The position numbers were made by a program, and so were the translations under genes. A DNA stretch of 50,478 nt from a virus. Position 1 is the first letter of the stretch, and every line of letters starts with the position of its first letter. Where the stretch lies: the IMG/VR virus record IMGVR_UViG_3300023176_000477, positions 1-50,478 of that record; one strand, given 5' to 3'. Positions 39,308 through 47,771 of the stretch are shown here, piece after piece. The notes below the pieces were generated by a model. It did not search any database. It had not been told where the DNA came from and saw only the letters and a list, made by a program, of their open reading frames with translations.

Positions 39308-41011
39308 CTAAAAAAACTTACTAAGGTTTAACAATAATTTTTTATTAACTGGTAAACCATATTCTTTTTCCATATTTCTTAACGCTAGTCTAACAAGATT
39401 ATTTTTATTTGCAACGTTTGGATACATTGCCTTTAATTGATTCATTTGATTAACTAAAGATTCTTGTGTTTTATATTCAGCTTTAGATATTCTAGGTGTA
39501 CTCTCATCAATAGCACTAGGTACATATGTTTGTTTAGGTTTGTATTCTCTTTTTGTTTTATCATAAATTTCTATTTTACCTGGTTGTTCTTTACTAGCTC
39601 TTTCAGCTTGTACATCTGAGTCGTATCTTACACCTGATAATCTATCAGTACCAAAAGAAGTAATACCAGTACCTATTGGTTTTGCTTCATCAACTTCAGG
39701 TCCTACTTTTAAAAATATTGACTTACCTTTTTTATCAATACCTACAGGTAATTTATCTCCAACATTAAAACCCATTTCTTTTATAGTTTTATTTCCTGCA
39801 GCAGTTGGATGTTTAAAATTAATAGGTATTGTATTATCACCATAAGCTTTTTCATAATTTATTTTTGCTGCAGCTTCTAAATCTTCTTGAGTTTTATTCA
39901 TAAATCCACCACCTATTTTCATATCACCAAAGTTTTCTGTAAGCATAGGTTTAGTTTGTGTACCCATAGCTTGTCCTTCTAGTAAACCACCCTTACCTTG
40001 TTCTATAATATTTGCTTGTGATTCGTCTAATGATTTACTTAATTTTTGTGCACGTTTAGTTTCAGTAGATAAATCTATTTTGTCAAAATCTTGTACCATT
40101 TTGTTGTATTCTTTAATTTCAGCACTACTTTCAAATGGCATTTGTTTACCAATGTTGCTTTCATTTGCAGTTTTAATTAAATTATATTGTTTTACATGAC
40201 TATCTACAGGTCCGTAATACTTATCATCATATAAACCTGATTCTCTTTGTAAATATTCTAAGTCTTCAGTTGCTTGATTAGCAGCTTCTACTGCTTTTGT
40301 TAAAGCACTGTCACCAACTGAAGGTAATGTTTTTGATATGTCAGTTCCAGATGTACGTAACATACGACTAATACTAGATTTAGTTACTTTTAATGCAAGT
40401 TTATCTGATAGTCCTTTGTTTTTAGCAGTAAAATATTGTTTAGTTAAACGCAATTCATTGTCACTAAAATCATTCAATGATTTATAAACAGGTACATATT
40501 TTTCTACAAAACTAGGTCTAGGACCAGCTGAACTTACATCTTTTAACATAGGTGTATAACCTCTACGAAGTTGTTTACCTATATCAATGTCAGCTTGTAT
40601 ATCTGACAAACCTCTAGATACAGTAGTTTCTATATCACCTACTTTTCTAGGTACATCTCCTTTACTTTGTTTAAATATTTGTTTACTTTTTACACCACCT
40701 ATATTTTCTACATCACTTATATTTGCTAAGTTACTATCTTTAAATTCACCTAAGCCATGATTACCTGTTGATTCTAAAATTTTATTTATAATTGCTGTAT
40801 CAAATGCATCATCAGCACCTTCAGATATTAATTTACTTGCATCTACTGAACCTAATGCTACTTCACCACCTAATTTTAATTCAGCATGTATGCTTTTTAA
40901 TACAGGTAAATCTTTTTTACTAACATTAAATTTATTAGATAAACGAACAGAACGACTACCACCTTTAGTTAATTGTTCTATAATGTATTCTATTCTGTCT
41001 ATGTCACTCAT
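39308..41011 (-). CDS. Large late protein of unknown role, 567 aa
   Basis: It starts MSDIDRIEYIIEQLTKGGSR; largely helical and lysine/serine-rich, with several PLEXP-like short linkers and repeated KPMLTENFGDMKIGGGF-type loops in its C-terminal half. It overlaps the DUF5675 gene by 4 bases (ATGA). Perhaps an ejected or minor virion protein, but no family is recognised. Confidence 0.6.
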   Translation of the reverse strand: MSDIDRIEYIIEQLTKGGSRSVRLSNKFNVSKKDLPVLKSIHAELKLGGEVALGSVDASKLISEGADDAFDTAIINKILESTGNHGLGEFKDSNLANISDVENIGGVKSKQIFKQSKGDVPRKVGDIETTVSRGLSDIQADIDIGKQLRRGYTPMLKDVSSAGPRPSFVEKYVPVYKSLNDFSDNELRLTKQYFTAKNKGLSDKLALKVTKSSISRMLRTSGTDISKTLPSVGDSALTKAVEAANQATEDLEYLQRESGLYDDKYYGPVDSHVKQYNLIKTANESNIGKQMPFESSAEIKEYNKMVQDFDKIDLSTETKRAQKLSKSLDESQANIIEQGKGGLLEGQAMGTQTKPMLTENFGDMKIGGGFMNKTQEDLEAAAKINYEKAYGDNTIPINFKHPTAAGNKTIKEMGFNVGDKLPVGIDKKGKSIFLKVGPEVDEAKPIGTGITSFGTDRLSGVRYDSDVQAERASKEQPGKIEIYDKTKREYKPKQTYVPSAIDESTPRISKAEYKTQESLVNQMNQLKAMYPNVANKNNLVRLALRNMEKEYGLPVNKKLLLNLSKFF

Positions 41012-41616
41012 ATTATTCTTTTTCCATCAAGCTTAGCAGATAATATTTTGACTTCACCACTTATCTCTTGCAATTTTTCCATAACTTGTTTAGGTTGTAT
41101 CATATCTGGTGGAGCTGCATTAGAAACTTCAGGTGTAGGTAACTTACCATCATAATCTATATATTCTACTTCTACATCTAATCCTGATTCAATAGCAGCT
41201 AATACACGAGGATATACAAGTGCATATGCATCACGACTTGAACCAATAAACCCATCTTTAGCTACTAAATTGCTAGTTTGTGTGTTACCTAACAGCAAAC
41301 AACCTGCAGTATTTTCATCTGTATTACCTGAATGCCATAGTATCCATTCAAATCCAGGTACATCTAATACCCATATCATACCTTTATGAAAGTCTGCACC
41401 ATATCTGGACAGATAACGATTATGAAAACCACCTTCTGTACGTAAACCTAGCTTATAAGTACCAGCAGGTATGCGTGTTTCACCCCAGACTTTAACATCA
41501 CGTTGTTCATCTTCTAATGTATAACAAAGAAATGTACGCTTACCATTGTTGACTTCAAATAACAAACCTGATGTAGAGTCTTTTTGACTACTAACTCTTA
41601 ATACTTCGTATTTCAA
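41008..41616 (-). CDS. DUF5675-family lysis-associated protein, 202 aa, TTG start
   Basis: It starts at a TTG (41616) and reads MKYEVLRVSSQKDSTSGLLF, which is the normal N-terminus of this family, so the unusual start is preferred. Family blocks are TLEDEQRD, RIPAGTYKLGLR, HKGMIWVLDVPGFEWILWHS and GNTDENTAGCLLLGN. The HS...AGC core resembles the active site of L,D-transpeptidase-like folds, although activity of the family is unproved. Such genes usually sit with lysis genes in phages. It overlaps the upstream Cys protein by 26 bases. Confidence 0.8.
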   Translation of the reverse strand: MKYEVLRVSSQKDSTSGLLFEVNNGKRTFLCYTLEDEQRDVKVWGETRIPAGTYKLGLRTEGGFHNRYLSRYGADFHKGMIWVLDVPGFEWILWHSGNTDENTAGCLLLGNTQTSNLVAKDGFIGSSRDAYALVYPRVLAAIESGLDVEVEYIDYDGKLPTPEVSNAAPPDMIQPKQVMEKLQEISGEVKILSAKLDGKRII

Positions 41617-41758
41617 TTGATTCCCACACTTTACACCAACCTCCTGGTGCTACTTGTTCTTTGAATGCAATGCAATAGTTATTAATATAATGTTTGCAAT
41701 TAGAACAATACTGACCAGTTGTATTACTTCTGTTAACATATGCTCCTGGTAACGCCAT
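41591..41758 (-). CDS. Small four-cysteine protein, 55 aa
   Basis: It encodes MALPGAYVNRSNTTGQYCSN, then Cys-x2-Cys (CSNC), Cys (NNYC) and GGWC with VWESIEIRSIKS at the end. It is the complete form of the gene cut at base 1. The cysteine order recalls small metal-binding proteins; cluster type unknown. It reads through the start of the DUF5675 gene, which may account for the weak TTG there. Confidence 0.7.
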   Translation of the reverse strand: MALPGAYVNRSNTTGQYCSNCKHYINNYCIAFKEQVAPGGWCKVWESIEIRSIKS

Positions 41759-41886
41759 TACTTTTTCTTACGAATCTTTTTAATTTTATTGTTATGTGTT
41801 TTAGCATAAATAAAATTTTTAGTTTCACGAGTGACTGTACCTTCATAGGTTTTGTCACCCCATTTCCAACTTACTGTTTTAGCCAT
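41758..41886 (-). CDS. Small basic protein, 42 aa
   Basis: Right-hand counterpart of 139-267: MAKTVSWKWGDKTYEGTVTR and a lysine-rich end, same length. It is coupled on both sides by TAATG. The function is unknown. Confidence 0.7.
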   Translation of the reverse strand: MAKTVSWKWGDKTYEGTVTRETKNFIYAKTHNNKIKKIRKKK

Positions 41887-42179
41887 TACCACTTAACCTT
41901 ATGTGACCAATACTTAGCAGATAATTTAGATTTAGGTTTACCTTGTGCATTATGTCTAGCATAATACGACTTTTTACGTGCTTTATCTTTTTTACTTTTA
42001 GGATTTTTACCAGCACCTTTAACACCTTGTTGTCCAAATCTAATTAACTTATACTTGTTACCTTCTTTAGCCATAACAACATGTGATTTTGTTTTGTGAC
42101 TAGGTGTAAGCTTAGGTTTATTAACACCTTTAAGGCCGTTCTTTTTCATAATAGCTTTAACTCTATCTGGAACTGCCAT
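41886..42179 (-). CDS. DUF6321-like basic protein, 97 aa
   Basis: Counterpart of 269-565, with the same blocks GLKGVNKPKLTPSH, SHVVMA, KLIRFGQQGVK and YWSHKVKW; the lysine-rich middle part differs most. It occurs in both copies, beyond the exchanged cassette, so it belongs to the conserved core of the genome. Confidence 0.8.
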   Translation of the reverse strand: MAVPDRVKAIMKKNGLKGVNKPKLTPSHKTKSHVVMAKEGNKYKLIRFGQQGVKGAGKNPKSKKDKARKKSYYARHNAQGKPKSKLSAKYWSHKVKW

Positions 42180-42294
42180 TATATCTCCTGTTTTCTCGTT
42201 TAACTAAGTATAATGATAGTATATTACTAAAGCTAGTTATTAGTGCAGTTATCACTGCCGTGCTTACAATTACAAATTTGTACAAACGAACCAT
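42163..42294 (-). CDS. Small single-pass membrane protein, 43 aa
   Basis: MVRLYKFVIVSTAVITALIT and then SLYLVKRENRRYNGSSR. It has the same length as its counterpart at 549-680 with conservative changes in the hydrophobic segment. Unlike the left copy it is not coupled by ATGA, and only a weak purine stretch precedes the ATG at 42294. The overlapping Cys-rich frame upstream has the better ribosome-binding site. Confidence 0.5.
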   Translation of the reverse strand: MVRLYKFVIVSTAVITALITSFSNILSLYLVKRENRRYNGSSR

Positions 42295-42319
42295 CTTCTT
42301 TTTCTTTTACCATACACAT
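42233..42319 (-). CDS. Candidate 28-aa cysteine-rich peptide
   Basis: ATG at 42319 follows AAATAGGAGGATAGT, a strong site. The product is MCMVKEKEDGSFVQICNCKH plus GSDNCTNN. The QICNC-x2-GS-x-NC core is shared with the shorter left version (619-684). It overlaps the 43-aa membrane protein in another frame. Either one is expressed from the other's leader, or both are made. Confidence 0.4.
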   Translation of the reverse strand: MCMVKEKEDGSFVQICNCKHGSDNCTNN

Positions 42320-42320
42320 A

Positions 42321-42524
42321 CTATCCTCCTATTTTAAATAATAACTCTGTAAAATTAGATTCTAACATATCTAGTTCACTATTCATTTCCATAACCATAG
42401 CATCACAAGCGTTCTGATGTGATTTAATTTCTTCTATCGAGTTGAATACCCAACCAAATGCACTAATTACTATTGTTGCAATTATTGGAATGATTGTTTT
42501 TGTGTCTATTTTTAATGTTGCCAT
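42321..42524 (-). CDS. Small membrane protein with C-terminal helix, 67 aa
   Basis: Counterpart of 677-880: MATLKIDTKTIIPIIATIVI and the same acidic helix (SELDMLESNFTELLFKIGG). The membrane segment has changed more than the helix, so the helix is likely the constrained, interacting part. Confidence 0.75.
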   Translation of the reverse strand: MATLKIDTKTIIPIIATIVISAFGWVFNSIEEIKSHQNACDAMVMEMNSELDMLESNFTELLFKIGG

Positions 42525-42531
42525 TATTCTC

Positions 42532-42705
42532 CTACATTAAGGCAGCAACAACAACACCACCTACTGCTACCAATAATCCTAATACTTTATAAAATTCTGC
42601 TTTGTCTAGTTTTGCGTCTAGTTTACTATCTATTTCATCAAGGCGTTTTAATACCATATCTAACATCTCCTTCTGTGTATAACCATTACCGAGATAGTCA
42701 GACAT
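42532..42705 (-). CDS. Small protein with C-terminal membrane segment, 57 aa
   Basis: Counterpart of 888-1061, almost identical. The start overlaps the 52-aa gene by TAATG. Tail-anchored design: amphipathic helix, then hydrophobic C-terminus. Confidence 0.75.
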   Translation of the reverse strand: MSDYLGNGYTQKEMLDMVLKRLDEIDSKLDAKLDKAEFYKVLGLLVAVGGVVVAALM

Positions 42706-42863
42706 TATGGAAGGTCATCCTCTGACATATAGATGTCATCACTCCAGGTGTATGCTTTATCGTAGTAGTTACGATTTTCCCAATCCCAAGTACTTAATCT
42801 TTTAAGAGTTGATACAATATCTTTTAAAAAAATACCTAATAAAAACCCAATTATAAAATCCAT
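42705..42863 (-). CDS. Small protein with N-terminal membrane segment, 52 aa
   Basis: Counterpart of 1061-1219 with a few substitutions. Upstream, the shared sequence ATAAGCAGGATTATAACAT continues to about 42880 and then stops, which marks one border of the exchanged cassette. Confidence 0.75.
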   Translation of the reverse strand: MDFIIGFLLGIFLKDIVSTLKRLSTWDWENRNYYDKAYTWSDDIYMSEDDLP

Positions 42864-42881
42864 AAGCAGGATTATAACATA

Positions 42882-43118
42882 TTATAACTTTTTGGAAATC
42901 ATTTTAGAACTTCTACCAGTTTTAGTATTTTTATTTTTTTCTATAACTTCAGAAGTTAAATATTTTTTAATATCTTCTTCTTTTAATATTAATTCATTAG
43001 TTGCATAACTAACAATTTTTTCTACTTCTTCAGGATTGTGCATATCTATTTCTTTATCAACTAAAATATCATCAATCCATAAACTAAATTTAACTGAATA
43101 ACTTATATATTCTTTCAT
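42882..43118 (-). CDS. Small cassette protein, 78 aa, right copy only
   Basis: It starts MKEYISYSVKFSLWIDDILV, then charged helices (HNPEEVEKIVSYATNELIL) and a basic end (TKTGRSSKMISKKL). No counterpart exists in the left copy. It overlaps the preceding gene by ATGA. The role is unknown; it travels with the exchanged cassette. Confidence 0.6.
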   Translation of the reverse strand: MKEYISYSVKFSLWIDDILVDKEIDMHNPEEVEKIVSYATNELILKEEDIKKYLTSEVIEKNKNTKTGRSSKMISKKL

Positions 43119-43840
43119 TCTATAATCCTTTCTTTTATTTTAGCTAAAGTTTTATTTAACATTTTACTTTCGTGAAATCTAGCATATCTATTTATTAACG
43201 GTACATTGCTTTCCCAAGAACTTGCAGTACTACAAACATTCATAATTTTTGCTAAATCATTTGACATTTCAAACATTTTAAATTTAATTTTTTTATTTGT
43301 TAAAAAATTAATAAAAGCTAAAGGTTCATTTTGTTTAATAATAAATTCATCTACATTTGACCACAAGTTAAATTCTACTTGTATAGGTCTAAACCATTTA
43401 CCAATATTATATTGTCCAGGAGTTACTGAACCATATTGCATATGAGGTGCATTAATAAAATAAGGAGCTGTAAATTGAACTTCTAAACTTTCATCAGCAA
43501 ATAATATTATTGGATAACTATATTCTAATAATATTTGATTATTTAATTGTGGTTCTCTTTTTATTGTTGCACTTAAAGAATTTTTACCAGTAGATAAAGC
43601 AACGTTTGTTATTTTATAACTAGATTCTATAGGATTTTCTAACACATATAAATTTTTAGATAAGTTTTGATAAGCAGTACAAGATAAATAAGCTCTATTA
43701 TTTAGTTCTTTACTACGAGTTTTATTTATATTTTTATTTAATAAACTACTTAAACTAACAGGTTCTTTATAAAGTATTGACCAATCTTCTGTTTGATGTA
43801 AATTATCAGGACTTGCATAATATACAGTTATTTCTTTCAT
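43115..43840 (-). CDS. Cassette beta-rich protein, extra member, 241 aa
   Basis: It starts MKEITVYYASPDNLHQTEDW. The block TPGQYNIGKWFRPIQ and the following hydrophobic stretch match the VPG-x-F-x-I-x2-W-x-R-x-IN block of 1228-1923 and 43837-44523, so this is a third, diverged member. There is no CPA motif; a CTAYQN segment lies where that would be. It is found only in the right copy. Its role is likely structural or receptor-related, by position. Confidence 0.65.
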   Translation of the reverse strand: MKEITVYYASPDNLHQTEDWSILYKEPVSLSSLLNKNINKTRSKELNNRAYLSCTAYQNLSKNLYVLENPIESSYKITNVALSTGKNSLSATIKREPQLNNQILLEYSYPIILFADESLEVQFTAPYFINAPHMQYGSVTPGQYNIGKWFRPIQVEFNLWSNVDEFIIKQNEPLAFINFLTNKKIKFKMFEMSNDLAKIMNVCSTASSWESNVPLINRYARFHESKMLNKTLAKIKERIIE

Positions 43841-44523
43841 AATAATTTATTAGGTCTTTTATTAATTATGTTATTAATTATAGGTCTAACATTTTTATAG
43901 TAACTTACAATATTGTTACTGTATTTATAATATTTATTTATATTATCTGTACTATCTATATAATTTAAATCTACTTTGTAATTGAACATTAAGTTAGCAA
44001 ATGATTTACCAAGTGTTAATGTTACAGTTGCTGATTTATCTGTTGTTTGCATATAAGTAGGATTTATTTCTCTTATCCAATTATTAATATAAAAACCTCC
44101 AGGTACAAATACACAATTATCATAAGTTTTTTCATCAGGTGGTAACATAGTAATTTCAATATCTTTAGCATCATCAGTAGCAAACACTAAATAAGTATGC
44201 AATTGCAAAACAGCTCTACCATTATGTAGCTGTACATTAATTATATGATTAAATACATCACTGACTTCATCTGTTACTTGCATATCTTTATTATTAAAAT
44301 TCCAATAAGCAAATGGTTTTGCATTGTTATCAAGACCAAAAGTAATTTCTACAGTGTATGGAGATAATAAGTTATACAATTTATTATGCGTAGATTTAAT
44401 AGCAGGACAACCAAAGTCAATTGTTTTTCTTTTAATAATTTCAGGTAACAAAAACTTAGGTATTATTGAGTTAGGACTTTGCGTGTAAGATACTTTATGT
44501 TTTTTTTTATCATTAAATATCAT
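43837..44523 (-). CDS. Cassette beta-rich protein, 228 aa
   Basis: Best counterpart of 1228-1923: FGCPAIKSTHNKLYNLLSPY aligns with its CPAVSSVNNRLF region, and ITMLPPDEKTYDN plus FVPGGFYINNWIREINPTY with its ITLPP and VPGAFNINLWIRPIN blocks. Most other residues differ. It ends in a basic tail (NKRPNKLL). The conserved blocks probably form the fold and the variable loops the binding surface. Confidence 0.68.
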   Translation of the reverse strand: MIFNDKKKHKVSYTQSPNSIIPKFLLPEIIKRKTIDFGCPAIKSTHNKLYNLLSPYTVEITFGLDNNAKPFAYWNFNNKDMQVTDEVSDVFNHIINVQLHNGRAVLQLHTYLVFATDDAKDIEITMLPPDEKTYDNCVFVPGGFYINNWIREINPTYMQTTDKSATVTLTLGKSFANLMFNYKVDLNYIDSTDNINKYYKYSNNIVSYYKNVRPIINNIINKRPNKLL

Positions 44524-45250
44524 ATTTACGTTTTTTAAAATATCCTTTACTAAAACTTCTATGTGCTAAATATTGTGATTTAATAACTTTATTTTTAAGT
44601 TCTTCATCCATAGGTTTCATTTCTACTTTTGTATCAGTTCTTTTAAATGGAATGTAATAACATAGTGGTGTTCCAGCTTTTATATACACTTCATCTTTAT
44701 CACTAACATAAAATATTTGTGGATTAACTTCGTGATGAATATCAATATCTATAACACCATATGGTACATACCAATCATCCATTTGGTCATAATGATAAAA
44801 CATTGGTAACTGCATTAAACTATAACCAGGAGGACCTATTATTTGTATTGGATTTACAAATTTAAATACTTTTTTAATTGGACTATTTATGTGTTGTATC
44901 ATTTGACTATCGTGATGTATTTCTATTTCAAATGCTTCATTAGCAATTTTCCAATAATTAATATCGTGATTATCTTTAGCTACAGAAAACCACATATCTA
45001 CAGGTGCAGGTAATACATAACCTAAATTAAATATATCAGCAAAACTAGGACAATATTTTACAGTTCTACCATTAGGTATTATTTCTTTTCCTACAACAGG
45101 AAATGACAAACCTTCTTCATTTATATCTCTTGGGATATTTTTCCACCAAGGTGGTATAAATTTATTAGCTGGTTGTAAATGCACATCTAATGATGAATAA
45201 ACACCCATATTAAATGTACAGGTTATTATTTTATCTTTTTTGAATTTCAT
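44513..45250 (-). CDS. DUF6065-like protein, 245 aa
   Basis: Counterpart of 1923-2612. It contains the same chain of blocks: FIPPWWKNIPRD, VKYCPSFADIFNLGYVLPAP, D-x-WFSV, IHHDSQM, FKFVNPIQIIGPPGYSLMQL, GVIDIDIHHE and KAGTPLCYYIPFKR. The two WW residues and the D-I-D repeat make it closer to typical DUF6065 proteins than the left copy. Function unknown. Confidence 0.72.
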   Translation of the reverse strand: MKFKKDKIITCTFNMGVYSSLDVHLQPANKFIPPWWKNIPRDINEEGLSFPVVGKEIIPNGRTVKYCPSFADIFNLGYVLPAPVDMWFSVAKDNHDINYWKIANEAFEIEIHHDSQMIQHINSPIKKVFKFVNPIQIIGPPGYSLMQLPMFYHYDQMDDWYVPYGVIDIDIHHEVNPQIFYVSDKDEVYIKAGTPLCYYIPFKRTDTKVEMKPMDEELKNKVIKSQYLAHRSFSKGYFKKRKYDI

Positions 45251-45276
45251 AGTTCCACCTTACTATAGTTAATATT

Positions 45277-45651
45277 TTATTCTTGAACTTCCCATTGTTG
45301 TAGTTCTTCATTCCAATGTTTATAAACACCTACAGGTTCAACTGGATATTCAACAGGTGCTACCCATTCAGCATTATCAACATCTAATGTCCAACTATCA
45401 AAAGGTTTTGGAGGCATAAATATATCGTGTTCTCTAATATAAAGATACCCTTCACTAGCATAGTTACCACGTATATTATTATTATAAGAAGTTTTTAACC
45501 AAATTGTTTCTTCACCATATAATGATTTACAAAAAGCAATACCTGCTTCTTCTGTTTCTAATTGTGTTACAGGGTCTAAGTTGTCATTATCATTAACTGC
45601 AATAACTCTTAATACATTATCTTGGTTATCTAATTCTGCGTAATAAGCCAT
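45277..45651 (-). CDS. Adhesin-adjacent protein, probable tail-fibre accessory, 124 aa
   Basis: MAYYAELDNQDNVLRVIAVN, then TSYNNNIRGNYASEGYLYIR, FMPPKPFDSWTLD and WVAPVEYPVEP. The block order is the same as in 2634-3053, but the left copy has an added C-terminal stretch. Variation matches that of the adhesin next to it, consistent with a dedicated chaperone or a joint receptor-binding unit. Confidence 0.65.
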   Translation of the reverse strand: MAYYAELDNQDNVLRVIAVNDNDNLDPVTQLETEEAGIAFCKSLYGEETIWLKTSYNNNIRGNYASEGYLYIREHDIFMPPKPFDSWTLDVDNAEWVAPVEYPVEPVGVYKHWNEELQQWEVQE

Positions 45652-45653
45652 AG

Positions 45654-46535
45654 TTATTTCCTATACTTTACTATAACAACACCTTTACCACCTGAACCGC
45701 CACCAACGTTACCAGCGTATGAAGTACCTCCACCGCCACCTCCTCCAAGGTTAGCTGTTCCTGATTGTCCACCACCGCCACCAGAGCCGCCATTTCCACC
45801 GCCTCCGTCACCGCCTGGTTGACCACCACTTAATTCTCCACCAGCACCACCGCCACCATAAGTAACAGCTGTACCAGTTATGCTTGAAGTACGTCCTTCA
45901 CCACCGTGACCATCACCATCATTATCTCCTACAGTTCCTGCACCACCGCCAGAACCACCAGAACCTGAACCATAACCACCATTATATCCTTCAGGAGTAC
46001 TGTCATAAGAGGAGTTACCGCCTATATTACCTGAACCAGGAGAACGTCCTCTACCACCGCCACCGCCAGTTCCTCCATTACCACCATTATTATTAGGTGC
46101 AAATCCACCTCCGCCTCCTCCATAAGATGAAGCAAAGTTTGAGAAAGATGACATACCACCTCTAGATGCAGTAGCTGCGTATCCAGAACCACCAGAACCA
46201 TTACCAATAGTTATTGTATAACTACCTGGTCCTAAAGGAGTTGTTGTTGTACCAGTACGAAAGCCTCCACCTCCGCCACCGCCACCTTCGTTAGAGCCTT
46301 CAGTAGCTAATCCACCACCAGCTCCTCCTCCAACAACGACAAACTCAACAGCTCTTTTACCAAAAGTAATATTAAAACTTCCACTGTTATTAAATTTATG
46401 CACTAAATAACCATTAACTTCGGTTACTACATCACCACCTGATGCTTTAAAACCACCACCATATTCATTACCAACACTAGCTGCACGGAATGAACCTCCG
46501 TTAACTCCTTGTCCTCTAGCAGACTTTACGCTCAT
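45654..46535 (-). CDS. Glycine-rich tail adhesin, 293 aa
   Basis: Counterpart of 3053-3994. A different N-terminus (MSVKSARGQGVNGGSFRAAS) and a short beta lead-in (VHKFNNSGSFNITFGKRAVE) precede the VEFVVVGGGAGGG entry into the glycine repeats; it ends directly after KGVVIVKYRK without the 40-residue tail of the left copy. The adhesin tips therefore differ between the two genomes, as expected for different receptor specificities. Confidence 0.8.
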   Translation of the reverse strand: MSVKSARGQGVNGGSFRAASVGNEYGGGFKASGGDVVTEVNGYLVHKFNNSGSFNITFGKRAVEFVVVGGGAGGGLATEGSNEGGGGGGGGFRTGTTTTPLGPGSYTITIGNGSGGSGYAATASRGGMSSFSNFASSYGGGGGGFAPNNNGGNGGTGGGGGRGRSPGSGNIGGNSSYDSTPEGYNGGYGSGSGGSGGGAGTVGDNDGDGHGGEGRTSSITGTAVTYGGGGAGGELSGGQPGGDGGGGNGGSGGGGGQSGTANLGGGGGGGTSYAGNVGGGSGGKGVVIVKYRK

Positions 46536-46543
46536 TTAAACTC

Positions 46544-46876
46544 CTAAGCTGTTATTACTGTACCAAATGCACTAAAACTTACATCTGCTGTGCTAGCTGT
46601 TGCTTTAAGAACATCACCATCAGCAAGTGTTATACCTAATGTAAGAAATAATGTATCGTTTGCAGGAACTGGTACATCTTTAGAAATGTAATGTTCATCA
46701 CCTGCTGTTTCTCCTGCAGGTACAACTTGCAAGTCATAAGTTTTTTCTGCTGATGACCTATTGCAAATTACAACAGTAGAAACAATTACTTCTCCGTCTT
46801 GGTCAGGTATTAAATCAACAGGTGCGCTTGTAAAAGCGTCTGCTGTTTGTCCTAGTACTTTATATGCGTTTGCCAT
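46544..46876 (-). CDS. Beta-sandwich virion protein, 110 aa
   Basis: Counterpart of 4012-4341: MANAYKVLGQTADAF at the start and STADVSFSAFGTVITA at the end, with a more different middle. An AATTGGAGATAAAAT ribosome-binding site is kept. Structural by position. Confidence 0.7.
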   Translation of the reverse strand: MANAYKVLGQTADAFTSAPVDLIPDQDGEVIVSTVVICNRSSAEKTYDLQVVPAGETAGDEHYISKDVPVPANDTLFLTLGITLADGDVLKATASTADVSFSAFGTVITA

Positions 46877-46905
46877 ATTTTATCTCCAATTATTTTTCTA
46901 TTATA

Positions 46906-47103
46906 CTACACATCTACTAAAAGCAAGGAATAATCATCAGATAAATAATCTAATGTTAAAGCTGGTGTCCACATAGTTTTTTGTAGAACGTAGCTTATTG
47001 TTGAACCTTCAGGTAATAAATCTATATCTTCATCTATAGGTTTATTTCCAATAGTATCTATTCCTAAACTTCCACCTTCTTTAAGCATTAATAACATACC
47101 CAT
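46906..47103 (-). CDS. Small protein with conserved N-half and variable C-half, 65 aa
   Basis: The first 30 residues match 4373-4576 almost exactly; from about residue 32 the sequence is unrelated (EGSTISYVLQKTMW) until a similar LLLV end. The role is unknown. Confidence 0.65.
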   Translation of the reverse strand: MGMLLMLKEGGSLGIDTIGNKPIDEDIDLLPEGSTISYVLQKTMWTPALTLDYLSDDYSLLLVDV

Positions 47104-47771
47104 TATGAACCCATCACTAAAAATGGATGAACTTCAACAGGTGCAGCAACTTGATTAACATAAACTTTTTTTGAAGTGCTATCAGTTGCATCATAAACTA
47201 AAACATAATCTGCTGCAGTATCTACTGTAATAGAAGTACCATCAGTAGCATTACTTATCATAGCTGTAGCTGATGAAGCATTAATAGCTGCTATAGCATC
47301 ATCACCATCACTATTAAAATCTGATATAGCTGTTGTACTGTCTGTATCAAAATCTGTTAAAGCATCAGATAATGATGTAATATTTGTAGCAACTCTATCG
47401 TTTTGGTCTTGTATATGTTGTGCAAGTACAGCCATTCTAACTGTAGTACCAATACCGTGTGATACACCTGTATCAGCTGCAGCACCTGCTGCTTCTTGTC
47501 TACCATCATAATCTCTTTCAACATCACTAAATGTTGTAGAACCTGATGTATGTGTTTTAACTACTACAATTTCTCTGTTAGATGTACTGTCTGGGTCAAT
47601 AACTAAATATACCCAAGTATCTGCATCACCAGTTGTAGCTGATGTAATACCATTAGTACCATCTATTGTTGGTGTAGATGCAACGTCAAATGATGTAGCA
47701 CCTGCACTAAAATCTGAATTAGCAATTGTAGATTCATAAAAGTTAAATACTTGTGTTGCTCTATCTGCCAT
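47103..47771 (-). CDS. Tail-associated virion protein, 222 aa
   Basis: Start at 47771 (MADRATQVFNFYE), coupled by TAATG. It is almost identical to 4576-5178 over the first 110 residues, then carries about 22 additional residues with repeated Asp/Ser/Thr (SLSDALTDFDTDSTTAISDF) that look like a lengthened coiled or linker segment. Confidence 0.7.
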   Translation of the reverse strand: MADRATQVFNFYESTIANSDFSAGATSFDVASTPTIDGTNGITSATTGDADTWVYLVIDPDSTSNREIVVVKTHTSGSTTFSDVERDYDGRQEAAGAAADTGVSHGIGTTVRMAVLAQHIQDQNDRVATNITSLSDALTDFDTDSTTAISDFNSDGDDAIAAINASSATAMISNATDGTSITVDTAADYVLVYDATDSTSKKVYVNQVAAPVEVHPFLVMGS

